Part shown: positions 1 to 8,823 of the stretch, one piece after another
Layout: each line of letters begins with the position of its first letter
How positions within the stretch are numbered: position 1 is the stretch's first letter
Assembly (NCBI RefSeq): GCF_000428725.1
Contig: NZ_AUAM01000024.1
Coordinates: 1-64,000, forward strand
Direction: 5' to 3'
From: Psychromonas aquimarina ATCC BAA-1526
Lineage (GTDB): Bacteria; Pseudomonadota; Gammaproteobacteria; Enterobacterales; Psychromonadaceae
Length of the DNA stretch: 64,000 nucleotides
Translations under genes and position numbers: made by a program
Notes under the pieces: generated by a model
Database searches by the model: none
What the model saw: the letters and a program-made list of their open reading frames with translations, nothing else
What the model was told of the DNA's origin: nothing

Positions 1-57
1 CATAAAGGCAAAGGCGGTAAACATCATAAACGCCAGACTTTTGCGCAGCTGGATTAA
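1..57 (+). CDS. C-terminal fragment of an unknown basic protein
   Basis: An open frame enters from the left edge and ends at TAA 55-57. The 18 visible residues are rich in Gly, Lys and His and end QTFAQLD. Such basic tails occur on RNA helicases and pseudouridine synthases, but too little is visible to name the protein. A hairpin with a modest T run follows at 111-130, which supports a gene ending here. Confidence 0.5.
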   Translation, partial: HKGKGGKHHKRQTFAQLD

Positions 58-110
58 AACAGCGATGAACTGCCGCAGCTGTAAAACAAGGTTACTCACT
101 TAATCAGTAT

Positions 111-137
111 AAGGCGCTTTCAGCGCCTTATATGTTT
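111..137 (+). terminator. Rho-independent terminator candidate
   Basis: Perfect stem AAGGCGCT/AGCGCCTT with a three-base loop, followed by a modest T-rich stretch (ATGTTTTG). It lies just after the gene fragment that enters from the left edge. Confidence 0.6.
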
Positions 138-181
138 TGTGCTTATGGCGCAAAAGTCTGTTGCACTACAGGCGTTCTTTT

Positions 182-625
182 TTATTTATCGAAATTAATA
201 ATATTTTTAAAATGCTTTTTCTTGGTCAGCAGAAAGTCTACATCGGGTGGAAAATCTTTATTTGATTTGGCATGTTTCATCATATCGAATATTTTAAATT
301 CGGTTAATACGGCAAACTGATAGCTTTGGAAATCACCATTAGCCTGTAAAGTAGGATCAAAATATAAATCCCCTTTTTTGATAATAGCATGGTCGACCAG
401 AGGATCTTCGCAGCGGTAACCCAGCACATATCTTTCACCGTGGTGAAATATGACGTTCATATAACTGTTGTAGAAGCTTTCACCTTCTTTGCTGGTACTC
501 TTTTCTAATGCCTCATTTGGCATTGCACTAACTGTCACAATGCGAATGTTCTGCGCTTTAAAATTTAAATCTGTCAGCTGCTGCTGAATCTGTTCAGGGG
601 GAAGTTGTTTCACTTTTAATACCAT
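182..625 (-). CDS. hypothetical protein, 147 aa
   Basis: I do not recognise the family. The product is soluble with no signal peptide or membrane segment. It has a polar Gln-rich N-terminus (about residues 5-25), a mixed middle containing HHGERYVLGYRCEDP, and a basic C-terminus rich in Lys. The start at 625 has only a weak ribosome site. It is transcribed toward the left edge and is not tightly linked to atl, which lies about 100 bp upstream in the same direction. Coding-like composition and length make it a likely real gene, but no function can be assigned. Confidence 0.6.
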   Translation of the reverse strand: MVLKVKQLPPEQIQQQLTDLNFKAQNIRIVTVSAMPNEALEKSTSKEGESFYNSYMNVIFHHGERYVLGYRCEDPLVDHAIIKKGDLYFDPTLQANGDFQSYQFAVLTEFKIFDMMKHAKSNKDFPPDVDFLLTKKKHFKNIINFDK

Positions 626-728
626 TTATTCAATAAAATCACGTTTATTATACATCGAACTTGTTAAAAGGCATCGTTGTTCATTTCCTGCTGCCTCTAG
701 AGTGTATTTTCAGCGCAGAGGTTTGTGT

Positions 729-1031
729 TTATTCGACCAGCAGGGTGCGGAACTGCTGGATTTTACCTTCTGCAGAAACGCTGATCCCTTCATTTTCCAG
801 CAGGGTTTTCTGACGCAGAAAAGCCTCTCCAGTTAATGATATCTGTCCCTGCGAGTTAACCACTCTAAACCAGGGCAGTTTAGTATCTTTAGGCAGACGG
901 GCAAGAATTTTTCCGACGTGGCGGGAGTGATTAGGATAACCGGCAGCTTTGGAAAGGCGCCCGTAGGTGGTTAATTTTCCCGCAGGAATGTAATAAAGAA
1001 TAGTAAATAAGCTTTGTTCAAATTCATTCAT
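729..1031 (-). CDS. atl: alkyltransferase-like DNA-binding protein (Atl/YbaZ type)
   Basis: Compact MGMT-fold protein of 100 aa. The frame contains the DNA-binding stretch TTYGRLSKAAG and the family signature, but the methyl-acceptor motif PCHRV of true O6-alkylguanine transferases reads PWFRVV here, so Trp replaces the reactive Cys. Family knowledge: such proteins cannot remove alkyl groups; they bind O6-alkylguanine, flip it and flag it for nucleotide excision repair. The frame opens at a TTG at 1043, but the ATG at 1031 has GGAA spaced seven bases upstream and is preferred. Confident as a family call. Confidence 0.88.
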   Translation of the reverse strand: MNEFEQSLFTILYYIPAGKLTTYGRLSKAAGYPNHSRHVGKILARLPKDTKLPWFRVVNSQGQISLTGEAFLRQKTLLENEGISVSAEGKIQQFRTLLVE

Positions 1032-1055
1032 TTGAATTTCCAACCGTTGTAAGAA

Positions 1056-1802
1056 TCAAAAACCGTACTCTTTTAATATTTTATCATAGGTGCCGTCTTG
1101 TTTAATGGCTGCTAAGCCCAGGTTAAAGGCATCAATTATCTTTTCTTTGTCTGGATTCTGCCGGGAGATCATCAGGTGAATTGCTGAAACCTGCAGAGGC
1201 GGCTGAATAAATACGATCTCATCAAGTGTGTGTGTTGACATGGCTGCCACTTCGTAGCGAAAAACGTCAAAAGAGATTGATATCATATCAATTCGTTTTT
1301 TAAATAGTTTACGTACATTTAATATCTGGTTAGTTGCGCCTTTTTTATTAAGATAATCTGCCTGATCAAACTCTTCGCTATTGGCCCAGCCCCGGCTGAC
1401 TCCTATTGTATATGGAATTAAGTCCTGCAGTTTTGTGTAGTGTTCTAGCCCCAATGATTTCAGGGCGACCAGGCCGACACGGATATCATAAATAGGATCA
1501 CTGTATAAATAAGTTCTGTTCCGTTCGTTTGTATAATAAGCCCCCATCAGCACATCTGATATACCGTTTTCAACTTCTTTTAGTGCGCGTTTCCAGGGAA
1601 TAAATTTCACTGATGAGTCAATACTGGAACGCTGAAATGCGGCTTTTACTATGACGGTTATAACGCCGTTATCGGGCATTTCTGAACCGTAAAAAGGAGC
1701 CCAGTCGACAGTGACCATGCTTAATTCTTTCGCATTAAGCGTCGCAAAACAGGAGAAAAACATGAAAGTAACCAGCTGCAGTGTACAGAGTATGCGTTTC
1801 AT
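1056..1802 (-). CDS. periplasmic solute-binding protein, family 3
   Basis: 248 aa with a classical signal peptide (MKR, hydrophobic core to about residue 20, cleavage near LNA-KE). The rest resembles the amino-acid-type binding proteins (SBP_bac_3): an early TVDWAPFYGSEMPDNG segment, then the WKRALKEVENGISDVLMGAYYTNER region typical of the family, and a C-terminal DGTYDKILKEYGF end. No permease or ATPase lies next to it, so it may serve a remote transporter or act as an orphan sensor-like protein. GGAG lies seven bases before the ATG. The ligand cannot be inferred; neighbour gltS (glutamate) is separated by a terminator. Confidence 0.82.
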   Translation of the reverse strand: MKRILCTLQLVTFMFFSCFATLNAKELSMVTVDWAPFYGSEMPDNGVITVIVKAAFQRSSIDSSVKFIPWKRALKEVENGISDVLMGAYYTNERNRTYLYSDPIYDIRVGLVALKSLGLEHYTKLQDLIPYTIGVSRGWANSEEFDQADYLNKKGATNQILNVRKLFKKRIDMISISFDVFRYEVAAMSTHTLDEIVFIQPPLQVSAIHLMISRQNPDKEKIIDAFNLGLAAIKQDGTYDKILKEYGF

Positions 1803-1911
1803 TTTATTTCTCCGCGATGCTTGAAATGTATTACTGATTATAGAGCATAGGTTTTATTTTGATGTCGGGCGGAGAAAATAGAGTTAGTTTTAAAGTGAGT
1901 TTAGAGAAATA

Positions 1912-1938
1912 AAAAAGGTGCATTAAGCACCTTTTTAG
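1912..1938. terminator. bidirectional terminator
   Basis: Stem AAAAAGGTGC/GCACCTTTTT with loop ATTAA, giving A and T runs on both sides. It sits just past the end of gltS (minus strand) and separates it from the solute-binding protein gene. Confidence 0.8.
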
Positions 1939-1953
1939 TTGAGAAAAGCTGTC

Positions 1954-3177
1954 TTAAGCAACAAAAGCGATATAACCCTGCAGGATAATTAAGTTCGTCA
2001 TATCAATAAAGAACGCCCCGACAATAGGAACCACCATAAAGGCCTGCGGCGAAGGACCGTTCCGTGAAACTAATGCGCCCATATTCATTACCGCTGTAGG
2101 TGTGGCTCCCATACCAAAACCACAGTGACCGCCGGCAATAACTGCTGAATTGTAATTACTGCCCATTACTTTAAAGGTAATAAAATAGGTAAAAGCACCA
2201 AGAACGATAGTCTGACAGATTAAAATGGCCAGCAGCGGCAGGGCAAGTTCAAATATTTCCCAGAGTTTTAAGCTCATTAAAGCCATTGATAAAAACAGCG
2301 ATAATGAAACAGTGCCTAAAATATCCACGGTTTCTGCATTTACTTTATAGGTCTTAGTCGATTCAGTAAGATTGGTGATAATTACCCCGATAAATAAAGC
2401 GTAAACAAAGTCAGGGATCTTCAGGAACTTAATATCAAAGCTGTCAATAAGCTCTTTAAAGTATTTTGCGCCGACGATACAGATCAGCATGATAAACAGT
2501 GTCTCGGTTATCTTTTTTGCACAGACTTTATCTTCTTCTAACTGATTATAGGTAACCAGTTCAGGATGCGTTTCATGGTGATTTGCCCCTTTACCAAACT
2601 CAGACTCTAAGCCTTTTTTATTAATCAAACGCTGTGCTACCGGGCCTCCGATAATGCCGCCCATAACTAAACCAAATGTCGCCGCCGCCATTGCAAATTC
2701 TAAGGTCTGCAGACCGTAGTCTTCGGCAAAAGTCTGTGACCAGGCTACACCCGTTCCGTGACCGCCGGATAAAGTAATCGAGCCGGCAATTAAGCCTAAT
2801 AGGGGATCCAGCCCTAGACTGCCGGCCAGAGTCACACCTACACCGTTCTGAATAATGATATACAGCGAGGCGATACCTAAAAACAGAAAAACTTTTGTGC
2901 CGCCTTGAGCTAAAAGTTTGAAGCTGGCCGCCAGGCCGATGGTGCTGAAAAACAAAAGCATAAAGGTATTTTGTAAAGGCAGGTGAAAGGCAATCGTTGT
3001 GCCCTGCTGATGAAGAATCGTTATTAGTATGGCTACAACTAATCCGCCCAGAATGGGTTCCGGGATATTAAACTGGGCAAGTTTAGGTGCGCAGGCATTG
3101 ATTAAGCGCCCGATAAAGAGCACCAGAATGGCTATTATCAAAGATTCGATAGCCCCGACTTCTATTATATTTTCCAT
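1954..3177 (-). CDS. gltS: sodium/glutamate symporter GltS
   Basis: 407 aa, about ten to twelve membrane segments, close to the E. coli GltS length. It shows the two inverted-repeat glycine-rich re-entrant regions expected of the family: GSITLSGGHGTGVAWSQTF in the first half (about residues 130-150) and AVIAGGHCGFGMGATPTAVM in the second (about 345-365). Known role: Na+-driven uptake of L-glutamate across the inner membrane. A charged cytoplasmic loop (about 190-220) separates the halves. It neighbours gltBD but on the opposite strand, so it is not co-transcribed; the pairing makes sense for glutamate supply. Confidence 0.95.
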   Translation of the reverse strand: MENIIEVGAIESLIIAILVLFIGRLINACAPKLAQFNIPEPILGGLVVAILITILHQQGTTIAFHLPLQNTFMLLFFSTIGLAASFKLLAQGGTKVFLFLGIASLYIIIQNGVGVTLAGSLGLDPLLGLIAGSITLSGGHGTGVAWSQTFAEDYGLQTLEFAMAAATFGLVMGGIIGGPVAQRLINKKGLESEFGKGANHHETHPELVTYNQLEEDKVCAKKITETLFIMLICIVGAKYFKELIDSFDIKFLKIPDFVYALFIGVIITNLTESTKTYKVNAETVDILGTVSLSLFLSMALMSLKLWEIFELALPLLAILICQTIVLGAFTYFITFKVMGSNYNSAVIAGGHCGFGMGATPTAVMNMGALVSRNGPSPQAFMVVPIVGAFFIDMTNLIILQGYIAFVA

Positions 3178-3610
3178 ATTGTTATATCTCTATCTGCTGT
3201 GAGATGAGTCTCTTATGTTGTTTTAATTTCAGCTGCTATTGTATGCATTTTATCTGCATATCTCATAGAAATAATTTGCAACTGCTTGTTTGTTAAACAA
3301 TTAACACCAGCCTTTGATTGTTATTTAAACATGACGGGTAATTTCTGTGCACTGCTTTTCTGGTTTGTCCGGAATTTTTGAGAGAGCGGTTGAGCATAAT
3401 AAGTTCCATTAACAGGAGATAGAACGGCTTATTTGTGAACGGTTTTTTGCAGGGAATTATCTGTTTGTGGTTTTTATGAGCTCTTATCTGCTGTTTTGTG
3501 GTGTTTATTTGCTGATTATTTCCTGAAATTGGTATTAATTATGCTTCCTCTTATTTATGACTTAAAAGCGGCAGAAAACCGTCGTTTTTTTACCCGTATC
3601 GGAGGCTGTT
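3178..3610. other. intergenic region between gltS and a small membrane ORF
   Basis: AT-rich, about 430 bp, carrying the promoters of the divergently read gltS and the small gene at 3611. An imperfect palindrome around TTGTTTGTTAAACAATTAAC near 3285-3305 could be an operator. I see no gene or clear repeat in it. Confidence 0.5.
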
Positions 3611-3811
3611 ATGTCAAGAGGTCATAAAGTACATCAGGTTGATCGTGTGGTGATTGCCGCTATTGGACTGCTAAGTATCTTAAGTGAAGGCTGGTTATCC
3701 GACGTTTTAGTAATGCTTTCTATGCTGCTTTGGTTATGGCTGCCGGAATGGGAAAGTGTATTATTAAAAGTGTATATTAAAGAGAATAAAACTTCGGGTA
3801 AAACGAATTAA
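3611..3811 (+). CDS. small membrane protein, 66 aa, unknown
   Basis: A good ribosome site (GGAGG, five bases before ATG) precedes a 66-codon frame. The product has a short polar head (MSRGHKVHQVDR), a hydrophobic stretch from about residue 13 to 45 (LLSILSEGWLSDVLVMLSML then LWLWLPEW), which could be one or two membrane helices, and a basic tail. No family is recognised. It stands alone between gltS and the gltB leader. Confidence 0.5.
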   Translation: MSRGHKVHQVDRVVIAAIGLLSILSEGWLSDVLVMLSMLLWLWLPEWESVLLKVYIKENKTSGKTN

Positions 3812-4305
3812 TATTCATGTTTTTGATGATTTATACCCCTGATATTCCCCTTTTTATATCAAACTTATCTCTTTTTGTGTGACTATTCATCTCTTATAGA
3901 TCAATCTGTGCCTGCTTTTTGAACAGAAAAGTAATGTTAAAACATATGGGTAGCAGGTTCTCCGGGTGTTACAAGCTATTAACAACTATTAGCGCCCGGT
4001 CAAATTAAGAAAATTGGATTTTATGCGCCTTAAACGGTAGAATACGCATAAAATTACGCCTGTTGTGTGGAAGAAATAGTGTATAAGCCCTGTGCTTATA
4101 CGGATGCTATGCGCGTCATTTCTTGCTAAGGAAGTTTTCTAAAAGTGCATTTTTGCCCCAAAAGGTAGTTTCCTTTACAAAAAAGTAAAACCTAATTGCC
4201 TGTTTTTTTGTTTATGCAAATTTACAGGTCGTGTATAGCACTTCGAAAACGTAGATCTAAAACAGTAACTCTTATTTTTACTGTTTTATCTTGAAGGACA
4301 TGTTT
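3812..4305 (+). promoter_or_regulatory. gltB upstream region and structured leader
   Basis: About 490 bp without a gene. It holds an 8-bp perfect hairpin at 4081-4101 (GTATAAGC/GCTTATAC), followed by a larger fold at 4128-4175 whose outer arms are AAGGAA/TTCCTT and whose inner arms are TTTT/AAAA. The structured part sits about 130-225 bases before the gltB start, so it could be a transcribed leader or a protein-binding region. Known gltBD regulation in enterics involves Lrp and nitrogen control; no matching site is identified with confidence. Confidence 0.4.
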
Positions 4306-7300
4306 ATGACTAATAAAGAGCAAAACGCTCACGGCCTATATGTGCCAGAGATGGAACATGATGCCTGTGGTATCGGCTTCGTGGCACACTTAAAAAACAG
4401 CAAGTCACATCAAATTGTGACCCAGGCATTAGATATGCTTGCACGAATGGAGCACCGCGGCGGTCAAGGCTGCGATCCATGCAGTGGTGACGGTGCTGGT
4501 ATTTTGTTACAGAAACCGCATGAGTTTTTAGTGACCGAAGCATTAAAAGTCGGGATCACCTTACCCAAGTTTGATCAATATGGTGTAGGTACCGTTCTCT
4601 TCCCTAAAGATGCGAATCAGCGTAAAGAATGTCGTGATATTTTAGCACGTACTGCTGATCGTTTAGGTCTTGAAGTTATTGGTTACCGTGTTCTTCCTAC
4701 CGACAATTCAATGATCGGTGCAGATCCGCTAAGCAGTGAGCCGCAGTTTGAACATATGTTTGTAACCGGCGGTGCGGATATGGATCCGGCTGTATTAGAG
4801 CGTAAATTATTTATTTTACGTAACTACTCTACGCGTATCTGTCTGCAGTCTGTATCTGGTATCGAAGACAACTTCTATATCAATACCTTCTCTTACAAAA
4901 CTATCGTATATAAAGGTCAGCTGACTACCGAGCAGGTACCTCAGTATTTCCTGGATTTACAAAATCCAAGCATGGTAACAGCACTTGCACTTGTGCATTC
5001 CCGCTTCTCTACCAATACGTTCCCGCGCTGGCGTTTAGCGCAGCCTTTCCGCTACATTGCGCATAACGGCGAAATCAATACTGTCCGTGGTAATATCAAC
5101 TGGATGAAGGCTCGTGAAGCGCTTCTCGAAGCTGAGTTCTTTACCCGCGGCGAACTTGATATGTTAATGCCTATCTGTACTGAAGGTATGTCTGATTCTG
5201 CAAGCTTTGATATGGCACTGGAACTGCTGGTTCTTTCCGGACGCAGCCTGCCGCATGCATTAATGATGATGATTCCTGAAGCTTGGCAGGAAAATGAGAA
5301 CATGGATAAAACCCGCCGTGCTTTCTACCAGTATCATGCCAACCTTATGGAACCTTGGGACGGCCCGGCTTCTGTATGTTTCACCGATGGTGTACAGGTT
5401 GGGGCAACGCTTGACCGTAACGGTCTGCGTCCATCGCGTTACTGTGTAACCAAAGACGACTTCCTGATCATGGCATCAGAAAGCGGTGTGGTTAAAATTG
5501 AGCCGGAAAATATTAAACTTCGCGGCCGTCTGCAGCCGGGACGTATCTTTGTTGCGGATCTGGAACAGGGCCGCATCATTTCAGATAATGAAGTGAAAGA
5601 CTCTATTGCAGCACAGCAGCCGTACGAAACCTGGTTAGCTGATAACTTAGTTAAGCTGGAAGATCAGCCGGCCGCCTTAGAGCGTAATCTACAGCCTAAT
5701 GACGGTCATTTTTTAAGACGCCTGCAGGCATTCGGCGTAAGCTCGGAAGAAGTGAGCGAAATTATACTTCCGATGTTCAGGGACGCGAAAGAGCCGTTAG
5801 GTGCAATGGGGGCCGACTGGCCGCTTGCTGTACTTTCTCATCAGTCGCAGCATCTTTCTCATTACTTTAAACAGCTGTTTGCGCAGGTAACTAACCCGCC
5901 GATCGATCCGATCCGTGAGCGTATGGTTATGTCGCTGAAGACTTATTTAGGTAAAGATCAGAATTTATTATCTGAAACGCCTGAACATTGTCATAAAGTT
6001 GAACTTGAGTCTCCAGTATTAAGTAATGCTGAGCTTGAAAAAATTAATGCCTTAGACGATAAACATCTGCAGGCTAAAACCTTAGATACCCTGTTCCTGG
6101 GGACGGGTGAAAAAGGTAAATTAGCCAAATCACTGGATCGTATCTGTCGTTATGCTGAAGATGCAATTCATGACGGTTACTCGATCATTATCCTTTCTGA
6201 CCGTAACGCAACCTCTGATCATGCACCGATTCCGGCAATGCTGGTAACGGGCGCGGTTCACCATTACTTAATCAAGCGCGGCCTGCGTGCTATGTGTGAC
6301 TTAGTAGTGGAAACCGGTGACGTACGTGAAACACATCACTTTGCAACGGTAATCGGTTACGGCGCATCTGCTGTAAATGCTTACTTAATCGAAGAGATGA
6401 TTGTTGATTTACAAACGAAAAAACGTCTTCCGGCTGAAAGATCAGTAGCAGATGTTTTTGCTTCCTATAAAGCGGCAATTGATGCGGGTCTGTTAAAAAT
6501 ATTCTCGAAAATGGGGATCTCTACGATTCAGTCATACCAGGGCGCACAGATTTTTGAAGCGCTGGGTATCAGTAAATCAGTGGTTGATAAGTACTTCAAA
6601 GGTACTGTGACACGTATTCAAGGTTTAAGCATTGATGATATCGCGGCTGAAATTCTAGTACGCCACCGCTTTGCCTACCCGTTACGGGAAGTGCCGGTAA
6701 CGCGTTTAGATGTTGGCGGTGTTTACCAGTGGAAACAGCGTGGTGAAAAACACCTGTTTAACCCGACAACAATTTCACTGCTGCAGGAATCTACGCGTAA
6801 TAAAGATTACGAGCAGTTCAAAGAGTATGCAGCTACTGTTGATGCACAGGGTGATGATGCTGCAACACTGCGTAGTCAGTTTGAATTTGTGCCGAGTGCT
6901 GAAGGTCCGATTTCAATTGATGAGGTTGAGTCCTCGGAAAATATCTTAAAACGCTTTGCCACAGGTGCAATGAGCTTTGGTTCTATCTCCCATGAAGCGC
7001 ACTCAACGTTAGCTATTGCTATGAACCGTATCGGTGCGAAATCTAACTCAGGTGAAGGTGGTGAAGATCCGGCGCGTTTCCTGCCGAAAGATAACGGTGA
7101 CTGGGAACGTTCGGCAATCAAGCAGGTTGCATCGGGCCGTTTCGGTGTAACCTCTTACTACCTGACCAATGCCGCTGAAATTCAGATTAAAATGGCACAG
7201 GGTGCTAAACCCGGTGAAGGCGGTCAGTTACCTGGTCATAAAGTTGATGACTGGATCGGCCGTACTCGTCACTCGACTCCGGGCGTAGGTCTAATTTCTC

Positions 7301-8823
7301 CGCCGCCGCATCATGATATCTACTCAATCGAAGATTTAGCACAGCTGATCTACGACCTGAAAAACGCCAACCGTAAAGGCCGCGTTAACGTTAAGTTAGT
7401 ATCTGAAGCTGGTGTCGGGACAATCGCCTCTGGTGTTTGTAAAGCAAAAGCAGATGTTGTACTTATCGCCGGTTTTGACGGCGGAACAGGTGCATCACCG
7501 ATTTCTTCAATTCGTCATGCAGGTTTACCTTGGGAACTGGGTTTAGCTGAGACGCATCAGACACTGCTGAAAAACGGCCTGCGTAACCGTATCGTTGTTC
7601 AGGCTGACGGTCAGATGAAAACGCCGCGCGACTTAACGGTTGCCGCGTTATTAGGTGCTGAAGAGTGGGGCGTTGCAACAGCCGCGCTGGTTGTTGAAGG
7701 CTGTATTATGATGCGTAAGTGTCATTTAAATACCTGCCCTGTCGGTATCGCAACACAAAATAAAACCCTTCGTGAGCGTTTTGACGGTCGTGTTGAAGAT
7801 GTTGTTACCCTGTTCCAGTACTTAGTACAGGGCATGCGTGAAAACATGGCTGCGCTGGGTTACCGAAGCATTAATGAAATGGTCGGCCAGACACAAAGCC
7901 TGAAAGTGCGTGAAGATATCAAGCACTGGAAATACAAAAACTTAGATTTAAGAACTGTATTATTCAAAGAAGCGCCTAAAGCTGAAGACGGTACCTTTAA
8001 TCAGACCGGCCAGAATCATAACCTGGAAGCAGTATTAGATAGAAAACTGATTGAGGCAGCTAAACCTGCGCTTGAAAACGGTGCAGCGGTTTCTGCCGAG
8101 TTTGACATTGTTAATACTGATCGAAGCTGCGGTACTATGCTGTCTAATGAGATTTCTAAGGTCTATAACGACCAGGGACTGCCTCAGCCTATGCAGGTTA
8201 AATTTAACGGTAGTGCGGGTCAGTCATTCGGCTGTTTCCTGACTAAAGGCGTTGAGTTTACTGTTGAAGGTGATGCTAACGATTACTGGGGGAAAGGTTT
8301 ATCTGGTGGTCAGATTGTTGTTTATCCGCATAGAAACTCAGATATTGTTGCCAAAGACAATATTATTGTCGGTAACGTATGTTTCTACGGGGCAACATCC
8401 GGTCAGTCATATATTAACGGTATGGCTGGTGAGCGTTTCTGTGTACGTAACTCCGGCGCAGAAGTGGTTGTTGAAGGTGTTGGTGACCACGGTTGTGAAT
8501 ATATGACCGGTGGTATTACTATTATCTTAGGGGCAACCGGACGTAACTTTGCCGCCGGCATGAGCGGCGGTACTGCTTATGTATGGAACAGAGACGGCTT
8601 ATTCGAAAGTAACTGTAATATGGAACTGGTTGACCTGGATCCGCTTGAGCAGGAAGATAAAGATCTTCTTATTGCTAAGGTAAATAAACATTTAGCATTA
8701 ACTGAATCAAATGTTGCTGCTGAATTCTTAGCGGATGTTGAAGCAAGCCTGGCGCAAATGGTTAAAGTAATGCCGCGTGATTACAAAGCAGTATTAGCTG
8801 CGCGTAAGAAAGGAGATATCTAA
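4306..8823 (+). CDS. gltB: glutamate synthase (NADPH) large subunit
   Basis: About 1505 aa from ATG 4306, which has AAGGA seven bases upstream; the upstream TTG at 4291 overlaps that site and is rejected. Domain order is that of GltB: class-II glutaminase amidotransferase starting at Cys21 (CGIGFVAH, the nucleophile after removal of a short propeptide), central domain, FMN/synthase domain (GAMSFGSIS, GEGGEDPARF), the 3Fe-4S cysteines (CIMMRKCHLNTCPVG), and the GXGXG C-terminal beta-helix. It converts glutamine and 2-oxoglutarate to two glutamates with electrons from GltD. It overlaps gltD by one base (TAATG), indicating translational coupling. Confidence 0.98.
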   Translation: MTNKEQNAHGLYVPEMEHDACGIGFVAHLKNSKSHQIVTQALDMLARMEHRGGQGCDPCSGDGAGILLQKPHEFLVTEALKVGITLPKFDQYGVGTVLFPKDANQRKECRDILARTADRLGLEVIGYRVLPTDNSMIGADPLSSEPQFEHMFVTGGADMDPAVLERKLFILRNYSTRICLQSVSGIEDNFYINTFSYKTIVYKGQLTTEQVPQYFLDLQNPSMVTALALVHSRFSTNTFPRWRLAQPFRYIAHNGEINTVRGNINWMKAREALLEAEFFTRGELDMLMPICTEGMSDSASFDMALELLVLSGRSLPHALMMMIPEAWQENENMDKTRRAFYQYHANLMEPWDGPASVCFTDGVQVGATLDRNGLRPSRYCVTKDDFLIMASESGVVKIEPENIKLRGRLQPGRIFVADLEQGRIISDNEVKDSIAAQQPYETWLADNLVKLEDQPAALERNLQPNDGHFLRRLQAFGVSSEEVSEIILPMFRDAKEPLGAMGADWPLAVLSHQSQHLSHYFKQLFAQVTNPPIDPIRERMVMSLKTYLGKDQNLLSETPEHCHKVELESPVLSNAELEKINALDDKHLQAKTLDTLFLGTGEKGKLAKSLDRICRYAEDAIHDGYSIIILSDRNATSDHAPIPAMLVTGAVHHYLIKRGLRAMCDLVVETGDVRETHHFATVIGYGASAVNAYLIEEMIVDLQTKKRLPAERSVADVFASYKAAIDAGLLKIFSKMGISTIQSYQGAQIFEALGISKSVVDKYFKGTVTRIQGLSIDDIAAEILVRHRFAYPLREVPVTRLDVGGVYQWKQRGEKHLFNPTTISLLQESTRNKDYEQFKEYAATVDAQGDDAATLRSQFEFVPSAEGPISIDEVESSENILKRFATGAMSFGSISHEAHSTLAIAMNRIGAKSNSGEGGEDPARFLPKDNGDWERSAIKQVASGRFGVTSYYLTNAAEIQIKMAQGAKPGEGGQLPGHKVDDWIGRTRHSTPGVGLISPPPHHDIYSIEDLAQLIYDLKNANRKGRVNVKLVSEAGVGTIASGVCKAKADVVLIAGFDGGTGASPISSIRHAGLPWELGLAETHQTLLKNGLRNRIVVQADGQMKTPRDLTVAALLGAEEWGVATAALVVEGCIMMRKCHLNTCPVGIATQNKTLRERFDGRVEDVVTLFQYLVQGMRENMAALGYRSINEMVGQTQSLKVREDIKHWKYKNLDLRTVLFKEAPKAEDGTFNQTGQNHNLEAVLDRKLIEAAKPALENGAAVSAEFDIVNTDRSCGTMLSNEISKVYNDQGLPQPMQVKFNGSAGQSFGCFLTKGVEFTVEGDANDYWGKGLSGGQIVVYPHRNSDIVAKDNIIVGNVCFYGATSGQSYINGMAGERFCVRNSGAEVVVEGVGDHGCEYMTGGITIILGATGRNFAAGMSGGTAYVWNRDGLFESNCNMELVDLDPLEQEDKDLLIAKVNKHLALTESNVAAEFLADVEASLAQMVKVMPRDYKAVLAARKKGDI

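Noticed and set aside
4291-4305. Upstream TTG as the gltB start
   Set aside because: It overlaps the AAGGA site that is well spaced for the ATG at 4306.
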